This document shows, piece by piece, positions 24,501 through 35,240 of a stretch of DNA of 64,000 nucleotides. The DNA is taken from contig NC_135169.1 in the NCBI RefSeq assembly GCF_041146795.1, positions 12,299,585 to 12,363,584 on the forward strand, read 5' to 3'. The notes below the pieces were generated by a model. It worked only from the letters and a program-made list of their open reading frames with translations, had not been told where the DNA came from and ran no database searches. The stretch's first letter is position 1, and the number at the start of each line of letters is the position of its first letter. The DNA is from Maylandia zebra (Eukaryota; Chordata; Actinopteri; Cichliformes; Cichlidae). Made by a program: the position numbers and the translations under genes.

Positions 24501-27500
24501 CTAGCCAATAACCAAGAGTGATGAACTTCATCCTAACAAACTGATGAGCAGTCAGGCTGCAGCTCCATTTCTACCTGTTCATGTTTCTACTGTAGAATCA
24601 CCATGACAACCGATGTAAGGTCTCTTTGTGCTGATTTTGTGTAAGAGCTTTTTTGCTTTACATTTTTCTAGTAATGATCCCAACAAAGAGGAGAAATACC
24701 TCCAACATGCACAAACATTTGCCCTCACAGCCTCTAATTTGCATGAATGTCTTTGATATTCTGCTTAGAGATGGTGGCGACTCTCAAAGTGGAGCCAGTG
24801 AGAATCAATAAATTCTTATCCATTCCCATCCCTACCTGCATGTGACACATTAGACTGTCTAACAAACTAAAGATTTCACTGATTTATCATCCTCTTATCA
24901 AACTGTCATCTCTGTACATTCCTCTTTAAACTGCTGATATTTTAAGAGCCTCCATGGTGTCTCTCCTTTCTGTTTCAACAGTGAGAAAAACTGTTGTCCT
25001 GAGCTGCCTGCAGACAGCTGGATCATTGTTGGAGTTTTCCTGTTAAGACAGATGTAAACATGAAAACATGAAATGTCAGCATGAATCATGGTCCAACTCA
25101 CATGAAACTGTCAGTCTGAAGGCATCACTCCATCCTGTGAAGAGATAGTCACTGCTACCCCGACATCTGTAGTCTCCACTGTGGGACACTGAAACTCTGC
25201 TGATCCTGTATTCACTGGATGTTGGAGGGCTGTTTGTGTTGGGTGCTGTCCATTCATATTTCCACACCTTTCCTTCACCTCCCTGAATCTCACATCTGAG
25301 AGTGATTGTCTCACCAGTGAATATCTGAGACCAGCTGTGCTGCAGTTTCACAGCAGCCATAACTTTCCCTAACAAACAAATAAACACAAACATTAAACTG
25401 AAAAAATCATAAATTAATTGTTACTGTTATTGTTACAGTTTAATCATGATGTTTCGTTTTATTTCACAACAAAATTTCAGCCTCACCTTGTTTCTGAATT
25501 GTAACTGCAGCACTGTCCTCTGTGGAGAAAACTGGATCTCCTCTCCCTCCTCTGCAGTAATAGATGCCTCCTTCTGAAATACTGATCGTGTGCTCTGATG
25601 TTCCAGCTCCTATTTTCTGAGCTCCAGAAAACTCTGAATCACGTCTGAACCAGTCAAACTTCCAGCCAGCAGAGCCCTCCACAGAGCAGCTCAGTGTCAC
25701 ACTGCCCCCTGCTGGTATGATTGAACTGTGTGCTGTCAGTGTGGCTCTGGGTTTACTTGCTGTTGAAGTTACAGGAAAGACAAAGATCAGATTGTCAGTT
25801 GCTTCAGGAAAATCTTTGTTACAATAAATAAAGATTTTAAAGAGAAAGTAAAAAAATTCAAGAATCATTTTAGAAATATGCAATTTGTTGTTTTTTTCAG
25901 TAAGTGCTTAATAGTAATGATCAAACTTTACACATTCACTCAGTCATTTAGCTTCTAGCACCAAACAGAAAACATTTACCTGCATGTGACACATTAGACT
26001 GTCTTCATGCACAACTACACAACAGATTCCCTCTGATTTATTCTTCATCTATTCAAAGACAAATGTCACAAATACAAAGTACTTTATCCATGTTTAATCC
26101 ATGGTCAGTTTGTTTGTGTCCTCTCTACATTTCCCTTTAATAATAGTCTAAAGTCACACTACACTGAATGGTGTCTGTTATTGTTCGAGCACCGTGACCA
26201 TCGCTGACATGGTTCCAACATCAAGTTCATGTAGTTTTCTATGATGTAATTTTGAATAATGTAAACACCTTATTTACAGAGGAAAACTCAACAATCAGAG
26301 AGGCTGACAGACTCCAATGAAGCCTCCAATAGAATAAAACCACACAGGAGTCCTTTGAGTTTAATTCAGCTAAAGATGGAGTTTGTGTTCCTCATGAGAC
26401 CAAACTTGCCAAAATGTGATCAACCTGTGGAGGGTCTTGTTTAACGCTGCCACTGCAGCTCGTCTAACATCTGATTGGTTACCATGTAGAGTAAGTCAGC
26501 ACAGATCAATACTAGACAATCGACTGTGATGAACTGGTGGTACTGTGGACGTGAGGCAGCCAGGTATCCCAGAATGCATTTCAATTCACAAGCAGTAATT
26601 ATAGTGCTATCGAGTATAAGTAAAGTTTTAAAATACCCTGTTTGTCTCTCACCAAGTGTACTTTTTTAATCCATGGTCAGTTTGTTGCTGACGGAGTGTT
26701 TTGAGCTCTCGATGCCACAAAGCATGACTCCAGTCACACAGTTTAACACCCACACTGAGTGAACACTGGACATAATTCACTGAGGTTGTATCTGCGGGGT
26801 GATGTTTATTTCATTGATTTATTTAATGCTGATTAAATCAGTTTGACTCAGATTAAAGTTTCATAACTGCACAGTGTTACTGAAGTTTACTGTCTGAATG
26901 GAGCGCTTGTTGAACTGAAACATTCACTTGCTTTTTCTTTGATGTTTATATGTGTTACATGTTTTTAACCATTAATTTTGAATTAAAACTAACATTAAAA
27001 ATATTTTTATACAAGAAGAAAAGAAATAATTTCTATCCTGAGAAGAAACGTCTGAACCAGCATGTTGATGCTGTTCATGGACACTGAAGACTGCAGCCTG
27101 TCCACAAATGGTTAAATGATCAGTTTTGTAATATAAACACAAACTGTCTGTTATCATGTTTGAAAGTTACTGGAATAAAAAAGAAATAAATTAACATCTG
27201 ATTTGTGATTTTATTTAATAGGCAGATGAATCATTTTCCCAGTTAAAGGTTAGATTAACACAATAAGTAATTTGAAATAATCTGGATGAAAGATCTTACA
27301 TGACACAGTCAGTGTGATGATATCACTCCACTCTGAGAAGAAATAGTCCCTCCTGCCCCGGCAGCTGTATCCTCCACTGTCAGACTCAGTAGCTCTGATG
27401 ATTCTGTATTCATTGGATGTTGGAGGTGTGTTTAACTTGGCTGCTCTCCATTCATACGTCCACTGAGCTCCTTCACCTCCCTGAATCTCACATCTGACAG

Positions 27501-30500
27501 TGACTGTCTCACCGCTGTATGTCTGAGTCCAGGATGGCTGCAGGGTCACAGTGGGCTTACTGGGAACTGTTCACAGAAAAATATCCAGTTAGACACAAAT
27601 AGAAACATGAAGTCATTTTGAAGCCTGGTTTTCTTTTTTCTGTTGTTCAGAGGAGAAAGATTTACTGCATCCTGGTGACACTTTGACTGTAAATGAAGCT
27701 GGATTTAAAAGTCAGTGTTTACATTTATTTACCGTGTGGTACACATGTGTGGTGGCCCACTGGTGTATCTGACTCACACAGCCTGTTCTCCACACACTCC
27801 ACATTTATAAAGTGATCTACAAATCCTAACATTACAGCTAACAGCTGCATTTTCCCTTTGAAGAACCACTTACTGCTACAGAGACAGGGAGTGAAGGTGG
27901 ACAGTATATCCTTGTTTTTATGGCAACAAATTTACCTTGAAAGTGGTACAACTGTGTATAATATGATTCACAAGCAGAAAGTAAGATTTACAGATGTGTG
28001 CAGTGATTTGTGTGAAACTTTTCAGGTCTCCAGTTCACACAAACTATTGTACAAATGTGTCGACACAAACCTGAGTAACTGCTGATCATTGAGGCACAAA
28101 TTTTAACGTCTGGATTGTTTTTCAGATTTCTTTCTTTAAAATTCATCGTCCATAATTCAGAGATGATAATAAATATACTTAATACAATACAAGATGTCTT
28201 AATAAGAAGAAGAGCTTTTTTACCTTTTAAGAACTTTTTAACAAAACTTTAAAGAGGAGAAAAACAGCACAGGCCTGTGCAGGCCTACTTTAAATAAAGC
28301 ATCATTCTGCAGGTCTGTTTGAGTTCAGAATAAGTAAATAAAATGTAGCTGTGGTCCAATAATTGTAAAATAAGAAGAATAATCATGAAAACTATTTGTA
28401 TATAATTATGTCTTCAGTCCATTTCAATGAGCGATCATCTTCTGTTGTTTTCATGCAGCCACGGGCAGCCCTGAGTATAAAATACATCAGCTCAGGGTCG
28501 AAAACATAAAGATATTTATTGCACAATAACAGCATATCTGGTGATAATACACAGCTCACAACACCTTAAATACATGTGGACGAATCACCTGACACGCACA
28601 GATCACGTCTCGTGCCCACGTGGGGTTTTGAGTCTAATTTAACTGCCAGCTTCACACAGATCCACAAATGTGAGCTGCTTTCAAGCCACAAATCATTGCT
28701 TGTTGATCATGTCGTGCACATTTGTAACACTTTCAACACAAATTTGTCTCCTTATGGAAAGCAGACTTTGTCATGTTGACATGAGTGTCAGAACGGCAGG
28801 TTTCTCTCCAGATCCACGGCTCTGACCCACGGAGACCTCTGGCTGATGCTCAGTGTTCTGAGTTTGGCTCATAGCTGCTAACTAGCTTTCTGCTCTGGGT
28901 CAACTTACGGCAAAGTGCAGAGATGGAGAGAGGCGTGGGAAGGTTACAGCAGCACACTTTCTTCCTCTGGAGGCGGTGAACACAGTGAACAGCTGGATAC
29001 TAACATGTGGCTCACAGCTGGGCCTGTCAGACTCTCTCTGGCTGCAGTAGCTGCTGCTATAAACACACTTTTCTTTTTCTCACTCTGTAAACTTCCTCCT
29101 GCAGATGTTGGGGATGTTGTGTGGGACTTTTATTTTTCATTTTTTCACCCAAAGCTTGCGGGAGCCACAGCTGAGGGGCGGAAGAGCCGCTGGTTACCGA
29201 CCCTGATCTGACCTGATGTTACCTCGGATGACAACATGTTCAGGATTAACCTTTATTTTTGTTTGTTTGTTTGTTTGTTTTTATGGCTCTGTGGCTTCAT
29301 ACATGTAGTCTTTCATGTCCACTTAAAGTCAGTTTAAGGTGAAGAAGCATTTAAAGAGAGGCCAAAAATATTTAATACAACACAATTTAAAGACTAACAG
29401 CAGCTAATGAGCTATAAATATGCAGGTTTTTTTGGAGGTGATGCCACAATGTTTATTTTTACATTTGTATGAAACACATGAAAAACTTAAATAACAGAAA
29501 GTTTAAAACTCACAAGTCTCCACAACTGTGACGTCACTGCTGTCCTCTGTGTAGTAAACTGGATCTCCTCTCCCTCCTCTGCAGTGGTACAGACCTCCTT
29601 GTGAGACACTAATAACTCTGTTTGCTTCATTTCCTCACATGAGCTGAGCTTTAGAAGAGACTGAATCACGTCTGAACCAGTCAAACTTCCAGCCAGCAGA
29701 GCCCTCCACAGAGCAGCTCAGTGTCACACTGCCCCCTGCTGGTATGACTGAACTTTGTGCTGTCAGTGTGGCTCTGGGTTTACTTGCTGTTGAAGAAACA
29801 AAACCATTAAAAAAATTAAATCATCATAAAGAATACATTTCTTACAGCACTAATCACACTTTAAACATTCACAGAGTAAATAAAAAAAATTAGTTTCCCT
29901 GCATGTGACACATTAGACTGTTTAACAAACTAAAGATTTCACTGATTTATCATTCTCTTATCAAACTGTCATCTCTGTACATTCCTCTTTAAACTGCTGA
30001 TATTTTAAGAGCCTCCATGGTGTCTCTCCTTTCTGTTTGCACAGTGAGAAAAACTGTTGTCCTGAGCTGCCTGCAGACAGCTGGATCATTGTTGGAGTTT
30101 TCCTGTTAAGACAGATGTAAACATGAAAACATTAAATGTCAGCATGAATCATGGTCCAACTCACATGAAACTGTCAGTCTGAAGGCATCACTCCATCCTG
30201 TTAAGAGATAGTCACTGCTACCCCGACATCTGTAGTCTCCACTGTGGGACACTGAAACTCTGCTGATCCTGTATTCACTGGATGTTGGAGGGCTGTTTGT
30301 GTTGGGTGCTGTCCATTCATATTTCCACACCTTTCCTTCACCTCCCTGAATCTCACATCTGAGAGTGATTGTCTCACCAGTGAATATCTGAGACCAGCTG
30401 TGCTGCAGTTTCAAAGCAGCCAAAACTTTCCCTAACAAACAAATAAACACAAATATTAAATTGAAAAAAAAAATCATAAATCAATTGTTACTTCAGTTTA

Positions 30501-32958
30501 ATCACGATGTTTCGTTTTATTTCACAACAAAATTTCACCCTCACCTTGTTTCTGAATTGTAACTGCAGCACTGTCCTCTGTGGAGAAAACTGGATCTCCT
30601 CTCCCTCCTCTGCAGTAATAGATGCCTCCTTCTGAAATACTGATCGTGTGCTCTGATCTTCCAGCTCCTATTTTCTGAGCTCCAGAAAACTGTGAATCAC
30701 GTCTGAACCAGTCAAACTTCCAGCCAGCAGAGCCCTCCACAGAGCAGCTCAGTGTCACACTGCCCCCTGCTGGTATGACTGAACTTTGTGCTGTCAGTGT
30801 GGCTCTGGGTTTACTTGCTGTTGATGTTACAGGAAAGACAAACATCAGACTGTCAGTTGCTTCAGGAAAAACTTTGTTATATAACAAATAAAGATTTCAA
30901 CATAAAAACTCAATAGTAATTTAAAAAAATCCAATTTATTTTTATTAATTTACAATTTATGTATTTTTTTAATTCAGTAAGTGCTTAATAGGTCACGACC
31001 CTGGATGATGGGTTAAGAAGATGGATGGAGTTCAATAATAGATCTCAGGTTTCTCAGGTAGGTCGGTCCCTGATCTCAGTGTGATCATCACACTTGATGC
31101 AAACAGGCACCAACAGCACAAAAACAAAAAGTGACTTCAAAGCAAATTTGATGAGAATCAACAACTGGCAGCAGCACACATGAGGACAGCACAGGTATCT
31201 CAGCTAACTGTTAGCCAGCTAGAGAGCCAGGAGCTAACACTGGATGTATATAACATGATGAAAACTTTATCAGAGTGAATCAAGAATCAGGTGAGACTGT
31301 TTTTATGCTCTGTCACCAAACTGTACTCCTAAATGCAGAGACAGGTGAACTATACACTGTTAGCTGATCTGAGGCCAGTTGATTGTGGTCGCTCTTATTA
31401 TCAGATTTTTTGTTAATCTGTTTTTTATTTAAATGTTTGTTTTAAGGATCATGATCACATAAATATATATGCATAAAGATAGATAACCAGTGCACAGTCA
31501 GCAGCATTTATCAGTCATAATTCACACAAAATGTTTTTCATACTGTATGCTATCCCCGACCCCAACCAGGGCTGTGATGTGGTAACAGAACTCTTCTCTG
31601 TTGATGATCAGCCTTTTCTTTTTTCAGCATCTGTATTTCCATCGTCAGACAGCAGCTCTGCTCATTCTGTATTTATTGATCATGTTTGATCCACAACTTC
31701 AAATAAATTATAAAAACAAAATAATTGTGTCATAATTCTGAGCTGCAGTGGTGGAAACTACACATGTGCAGGTACTGAAGAAACTGAGATCATCACATCT
31801 GTGTTTAATGTTTGTTACGATTTTCTCTGATTTTGTTACTAAACTAAAACAAAGAACAATATGACTCAATGAAATGTGTCCAACTTACACGATACAGTCA
31901 GTGTGATGATGTCACTGCAGACTGAAAGAGTCACGTTGCAGCAGCTGTATCCTCCACTGTCAGACTCAGTAGCTCTGCTGATTCTGTATTCAGATGTTCG
32001 AGGTCTGATTAATGTGCCATCTCTCCATACAACCAGCGACTGACTTCCTCCACATCTGACAGTGACTGTCTCACTGCTGTATATCTGAGGCCAGGATGGT
32101 TCGAGGATCACGGTGGGCTTATTGGGAACTGTTCACATAAACACATCAAGTTAGAGATTGATGGAAGCATAAAGTCATTTTGAAGCTGAACTGATTTTTA
32201 TTGCTGCTGTTAAGAGTCAAAAGATTTACTGCATCCTGGTGACATTTGGACTTGAAAATAATAAGATGTGTTTTTATGAAACAAATTAAAGCAGTTAATT
32301 AATATTCTGAGTAAAACCACAGAGTGACTGCACAGACCTGCAGGATTTAACTCACTCACTGTTTATAAACCCATTTAGTATCTTAAATAAAACGATGCAC
32401 AAACAGAGAAACAGGATGTGATTTAAAATGGTGCATGGAAATATCAGAGCAAAATTATTCATATTTGATAAATATGAAGAAAGGAAAATGAACCATTTCT
32501 CACCTTCAGCATTAAGGTAGAAGAGAGAACCGAGCACTAAAGTAAAGATTAAACATCATCAGCATCAAACTGACAGAAAATCAAACTCAAAATGAACAAA
32601 AGTGTTTTTTAAAGATTAATTTTCACATGACACAGTTACTGCTCATCAAAATATTTCTGTGCATAAAACACTATTAATATATGAACTTGTACACAACAAT
32701 GAGTCAAGTGCAACAAGCAGCGATGTATCCAACACGATACTCAGACTAAACTGAACCAAGGAACCAGCCAACATTTGTCTGTAACTTTCATAAACATCAC
32801 AAATATGCTTTGTTCAAACTCTCACATAAACACTTCAAACCAGTGATACACTCTAATTCTCACACATGAGAAACACTTTCATTAATCAGTGCCATTCAAA
32901 CAATGTCACAAATGTACTTACACAATAACCCCGTCATGCAGAGCAAAGAGTGCCCCAT
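17558..32958 (-). CDS. Gene B: giant Fc-receptor-like receptor with 14 Ig domains and two ITIMs
   Basis: A type I leukocyte receptor. Exons in transcript order: 32922-32958 and 32504-32536 (signal peptide); Ig1 31889-32128; Ig2 30545-30817; Ig3 30165-30425; Ig4 29514-29786; Ig5 27300-27566; Ig6 25487-25759; Ig7 25102-25362; Ig8 24058-24330; Ig9 22726-22992; Ig10 21964-22242; Ig11 21571-21852; Ig12 21069-21368; Ig13 20576-20833; Ig14 20088-20336; transmembrane 19801-19920; tail 18459-18521, 18293-18352, 17901-17963 and 17558-17682. All junctions are GT/AG, phase 1. Total 4257 nt, 1419 codons including stop. Ig4 holds an in-frame TGA (29635-29637); skipping that symmetrical exon would restore a full receptor. 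Otherwise the protein would end after about three Ig domains. An alternative is that two adjacent genes are merged in this model, though no internal signal-peptide exon was found. Confidence 0.75.
19121..19506. mobile_element. MITE with GGTTTTCCATCA inverted ends
   Basis: The left end GGTTTTCCATCA starts near 19122, and its inverted copy GATGGAAAACC ends near 19505; both are followed inward by a short GTACC-type subterminal motif. The body of about 385 bp has no coding frame. Exact ends and target duplication are unclear, so the superfamily (hAT or Harbinger) is not assigned. It lies in the gene B intron between transmembrane and tail exons. Confidence 0.55.
19801..19920 (-). CDS. Gene B transmembrane exon
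   Basis: A 120-nt exon encodes a Ser-rich stalk (VTVSGADSSSSP) and a hydrophobic run VWLMVGLVCGVSLIIILLLL followed by LYRCRQSK. No charge lies inside the membrane segment. The nearly identical copy C exon has Arg in place of Gly at VWLIVRLV. Confidence 0.85.
20088..21368 (-). CDS. Gene B membrane-proximal Ig12-Ig14 exons
   Basis: Ig12 (21069-21368) starts DEPRPVLTVSPSWL and has a core WSFYWYK and AGYVCRAGRG. Ig13 (20576-20833) has SVSLTCEGN, EWRVRKF and AVYWCESGSG. Ig14 (20088-20336) has GASVSLSCSLR and EGFYKCQYSG. These three differ in length and type from the repeated distal domains and look like the older FCRL core (Fc-binding-like plus a C2-type membrane-proximal domain). They are repeated almost unchanged at 47190-48477. 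Confidence 0.85.
21571..22992 (-). CDS. Gene B Ig9-Ig11 exons
   Basis: Ig9 (22726-22992) begins VPSKPTVTLQPSW. Ig10 (21964-22242) begins DKPKAKLRAD and has WKYYWYRDE and GLYRCRGGRGNPAYYTEDS. Ig11 (21571-21852) begins TASNRPVVTLYPNW and ends LTVSD. Lengths are 267, 279 and 282 nt, all phase 1-1. Ig10 carries an exact CTCF core match at 22188-22201. The set including introns is nearly identical to 48680-50070. Confidence 0.85.
22993..24057. other. Intron between Ig8 and Ig9 with a LINE fragment
   Basis: The intron is 1065 bp here but only about 200 bp in copy C (50071-50269), so roughly 0.9 kb was inserted here or lost there. About 23150-23620 (plus strand) resembles the extreme C-terminal end of a Rex/L2-type LINE reverse transcriptase (an NSFDPSAITMLNTE-like end), heavily decayed. 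Confidence 0.5.
24058..25759 (-). CDS. Gene B Ig6-Ig8 exons
   Basis: Ig6 (25487-25759): SKPRATLTAHSSIIPAGG, WKFDWFRRDSE, GIYYCRGGRG. Ig7 (25102-25362): KLQHSWSQIF, TLRCEIQGGEG, SGDYRCRGS; its acceptor is ambiguous by 6 nt (start VMAAV or GKVMAAV). Ig8 (24058-24330): WKFDWFRRDSV and LYHCRGGRGDPVYYTEDS. Ig8 is the open counterpart of the stop-bearing Ig4. CTCF core matches lie at 24273-24286 and 25702-25715. Confidence 0.85.
25760..27299. other. Intron between Ig5 and Ig6
   Basis: About 1.5 kb without exon or recognised element. Confidence 0.5.
27567..29513. other. Intron between Ig4 and Ig5
   Basis: No exon is recognised. A plus-strand frame of about 98 codons at 28915-29211 has no motif and is probably chance. 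Confidence 0.5.
29514..29786 (-). CDS. Gene B Ig4 exon with in-frame TGA
   Basis: A 273-nt phase 1-1 exon, otherwise an excellent copy of Ig8: WKFDWFRRDSVSSKAQLM, then TGA at 29635-29637 where Ig8 has AGA (Arg), then GLYHCRGGRGDPVYYTEDS. The single change turns Arg into stop. Splice sites look intact. Because the exon is symmetrical, skipping it removes exactly one Ig domain. It may also be a polymorphism or sequencing error. Confidence 0.8.
30165..32128 (-). CDS. Gene B Ig1-Ig3 exons
   Basis: Ig1 (31889-32128) is short (240 nt): VPNKPTVILEPSWPQIY, VTVRCGGSQSLVVWRD, SGGYSCCNVTLSV. It keeps the Cys pair and core Trp but lacks the EIQGGEG and RGRRDY segments of its relatives, and has an extra Cys after YSC. 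Ig2 (30545-30817) and Ig3 (30165-30425) match Ig6 and Ig7. Ig2 carries a CTCF core match at 30760-30773. Confidence 0.85.
32504..32958 (-). CDS. Gene B signal-peptide exons 1 and 2
   Basis: 32922-32958 encodes MGHSLLCMTGLL and ends in phase 1 at GTAAGT. 32504-32536 (33 nt) encodes LGSLFYLNAE and ends at GTGAGAA. Sizes equal those in gene A exactly. The Met is favoured by the shared MGHSLLC start. Confidence 0.8.
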
Positions 32959-33086
32959 CCTCACATCCAGCCCTGCTGCACTCTGATCCTCAGCTGATCT
33001 CAAACACTTTGACTTTACATCAATAATAAAAAGAGAAGCTACATTTAATACAGATAAGAGCAGAGTGTTTCTTCTGACTGTGGCCT

Positions 33087-33187
33087 CTCTGTGCTTCCTT
33101 TCCTTTTATACAAACCTCAAACAGCTCCTGTAGCTTTGACCACAGCAGTTGTGTGACGTGTTCACATTTCCTGTCCACTGCAAACAT
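33087..33187 (-). promoter_or_regulatory. Gene B promoter block conserved with gene A
   Basis: Nearly identical over about 100 bp to 13611-13710, at the same distance from the start codon. RUNX-type GACCACA, CRE-like GTGACGTGT and ETS-type ATTTCCTG are all retained in order. Confidence 0.6.
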
Positions 33188-34235
33188 GCAGGCTTGCTTC
33201 TTGTGTTTGCTTCTTACCTTCTGTTGTTTCAGGTCAGGTGACATATTTTACCAGCTCATAATTATGTTTTATTCTCAGAGACTTTTATGTGATGTGTGCA
33301 GTGTGCTGTGGATCATCATAATGTTGGAATATTTTATCTTGAGTCATCTTATCAGTCAATGTTTGTGTAGATCCACAGACATTTATTGTGCGATACATGA
33401 ATGCTGTCTTCCCAAAATGTGTTGTTTTCAGTTTCTGGCCACCACACTCACTCCCTCTCCAGGATTATGCACAGACAATGATCTCCAAATATTTATTTGG
33501 TTTCATCTGTTCCCAATATCATATCAAATATCACTCATAGGTGCCAGTGTTCACATTTGAACAGACTAGTATGATGGTTTGAAAGAGGAGTGAAAGAGGC
33601 CATCTCTACTGTGAATGACCATCATTAACCAGAGGTGGTGCCTTATGGCGTCAGCTGTCAGCCAACTACAATCCTGTTTTGAGATCTCTTCCCAGGCACA
33701 TCAACCCCCACTAGTATCTTTCTTCAGGTGACCTCAATACATCACATGATGGGGTGAGGCAACCTCTCACAGCATTCTCACCCAAAATCTCCGATGATAA
33801 TTTCTGAATAAGCCAGAAGTTGGAAATTTCTTTTTTTTTGTGGAACTCAACTCACATTTACCGCTTGGAAAGGCTGAGCAGACACACATACTGTGAGTTA
33901 AAACAATGGTAAAATTGTAAACTTTCATCTGTACGGCCACTCTTTTCTATTTTTGACTCACTAAATAAGTCATACACAGAGCACTGATTAGCTTTGATTC
34001 ATGAATGTGTTTTTTAAGTACAAAAAGCTCCATAACGGCTCACTTTCTTTTTTTTTTGCCTGTCCCATTTAGATCTTTAGCCATCAGAATTGTTGTCTTA
34101 AGGCCAAGAAAGATTTACGTTACCAAGTGGATCATCATGGCCTTGCCATATTGGTCCATTTGATTGACCTTTATTATAATTATGTATTTATTTTATTTTA
34201 TTTCCTGTTGTTACAGACGGGACAGACATGATTAG
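33188..34235. other. Intergenic DNA upstream of gene B
   Basis: A 135-codon plus-strand frame at 33153-33560 overlaps the conserved promoter block, is Cys- and Leu-rich and has no motif; not called as a gene. Confidence 0.45.
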
Positions 34236-34400
34236 GGGATAGGACAGGGAGAAAGAATGAAAGAAAGAGAGGGAGAGAAAGAAAAATAGAGGGGAGAAGA
34301 GACGGTGAGAAAGGGGGGAGAAAGAAAAACAAACAAAACACCTGGATCAACTATGTGGAGAAAAAAAAACAGAAGAGAAAACAAACAAAACAGAGCAACA
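34236..34400. repeat. Purine-rich low-complexity tract
   Basis: Strongly G/A-biased run (GAAAGAGAGGGAG type) of about 165 bp, able to form unusual DNA structures. Confidence 0.8.
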
Positions 34401-34634
34401 TAATAAATACAACACCATCACAATGAACTAGCTAGCAGTAGATAACAGTAGATACTAAATATTAAATGTTATTGTGCAGCACGCAAGATCGACAGCGCAC
34501 AATGTGCTTTGAGGTAGCAGCCAAGAAAGGTGTAGTTTGTGTCTGTGAACACCCGTGTGTACACCTGTGTGCACACCTGTGTGGATCAGCACACTTGTAT
34601 TCAAAGGGTTTCTCCATGTAACGATCTGCTAGGG

Positions 34635-34910
34635 CAGCGGTCCCAAACCCCCGGGCCTCGGACCGGTACCAGTCCATGAGTCGTTTGGTACCAGGTCGCG
34701 AGAGTTGAGGCTCAGGTGTGAAATGCATGGTTTTGAGGGTCTTTATCGGTTTTCAGCGTTATTTTGTTATCGTTTTTATCGTTAACTCGGTTTTCCTGGG
34801 TCTTTTCACGTGTGTTATAAATCAATCTTCTTTTTTTCGGTACCGGTACTAGTTTTATTTTGTTGTATTTATCCGCGACACCTTAAAGGCCGGTCCGTGA
34901 AAATATATAT
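34635..34910. mobile_element. hAT-like MITE, truncated
   Basis: Starts CAGCGGTCCCAAACCCCCGG and continues with GGACCGGTACC and GGTACCGGTACTAG, as in the abundant CAGNGGTCCCCAACCCC elements of fish. The expected right end (GGGGACCGCTG) is absent, so the copy is truncated. Confidence 0.6.
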
Positions 34911-35240
34911 CGTATATCTCTCCCCCACCTGCAGAGTGAGCTCCTGTAGAGAGGAGACCTCCTGCAAAGATATAACAGCCTCCTCACCAGTTAGAGAGCC
35001 CTCCAGTTGGGCCGATGCACCAGGGGTCCCCTGCACTGGGCTGAGTCCCCATGCACCCACAGCTCCAGCGACACAACAACCAGGACCTAAGCCCCCAAGG
35101 CCCAGCCAGCACCCCAGACCAGGGCGGAGCACCCCAGACCCCCAAGCCTCCACGCCCGTCCCAGACCCACCCAAGGGTAGCCAGGCTACCAGGCCAGTAA
35201 CCAACGTCCGCCAGCACAGACCCTCCCCAGACGCTCGCAC
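34911..35240. repeat. C-rich repeat-like segment
   Basis: Base composition shifts abruptly to C-rich (many CCCAGACC and CCAGC words). Both strands show long open frames of Pro/Ser- or Gly-rich low complexity. It is probably part of an unidentified dispersed repeat. Confidence 0.45.

Larger units (their letters stand above)
22726..25759 (-). repeat. Four-exon Ig module, unit 2 (Ig6-Ig9)
   Basis: Exons 25487-25759, 25102-25362, 24058-24330 and 22726-22992 repeat the order, sizes (273, 261, 273, 267 nt) and sequence of unit 1 at 27300-30817. Intron DNA is also shared, for example about 24840-25080 with 29920-30140. This is a recent tandem duplication inside one gene. Confidence 0.85.
27300..30817 (-). 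repeat. Four-exon Ig module, unit 1 (Ig2-Ig5)
   Basis: Exons 30545-30817, 30165-30425, 29514-29786 and 27300-27566. It is larger than unit 2 because the Ig4-Ig5 intron (27567-29513) is longer. Ig5 (VPSKPTVTLQPSWTQTY) differs from Ig9 by few residues. Confidence 0.85.
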
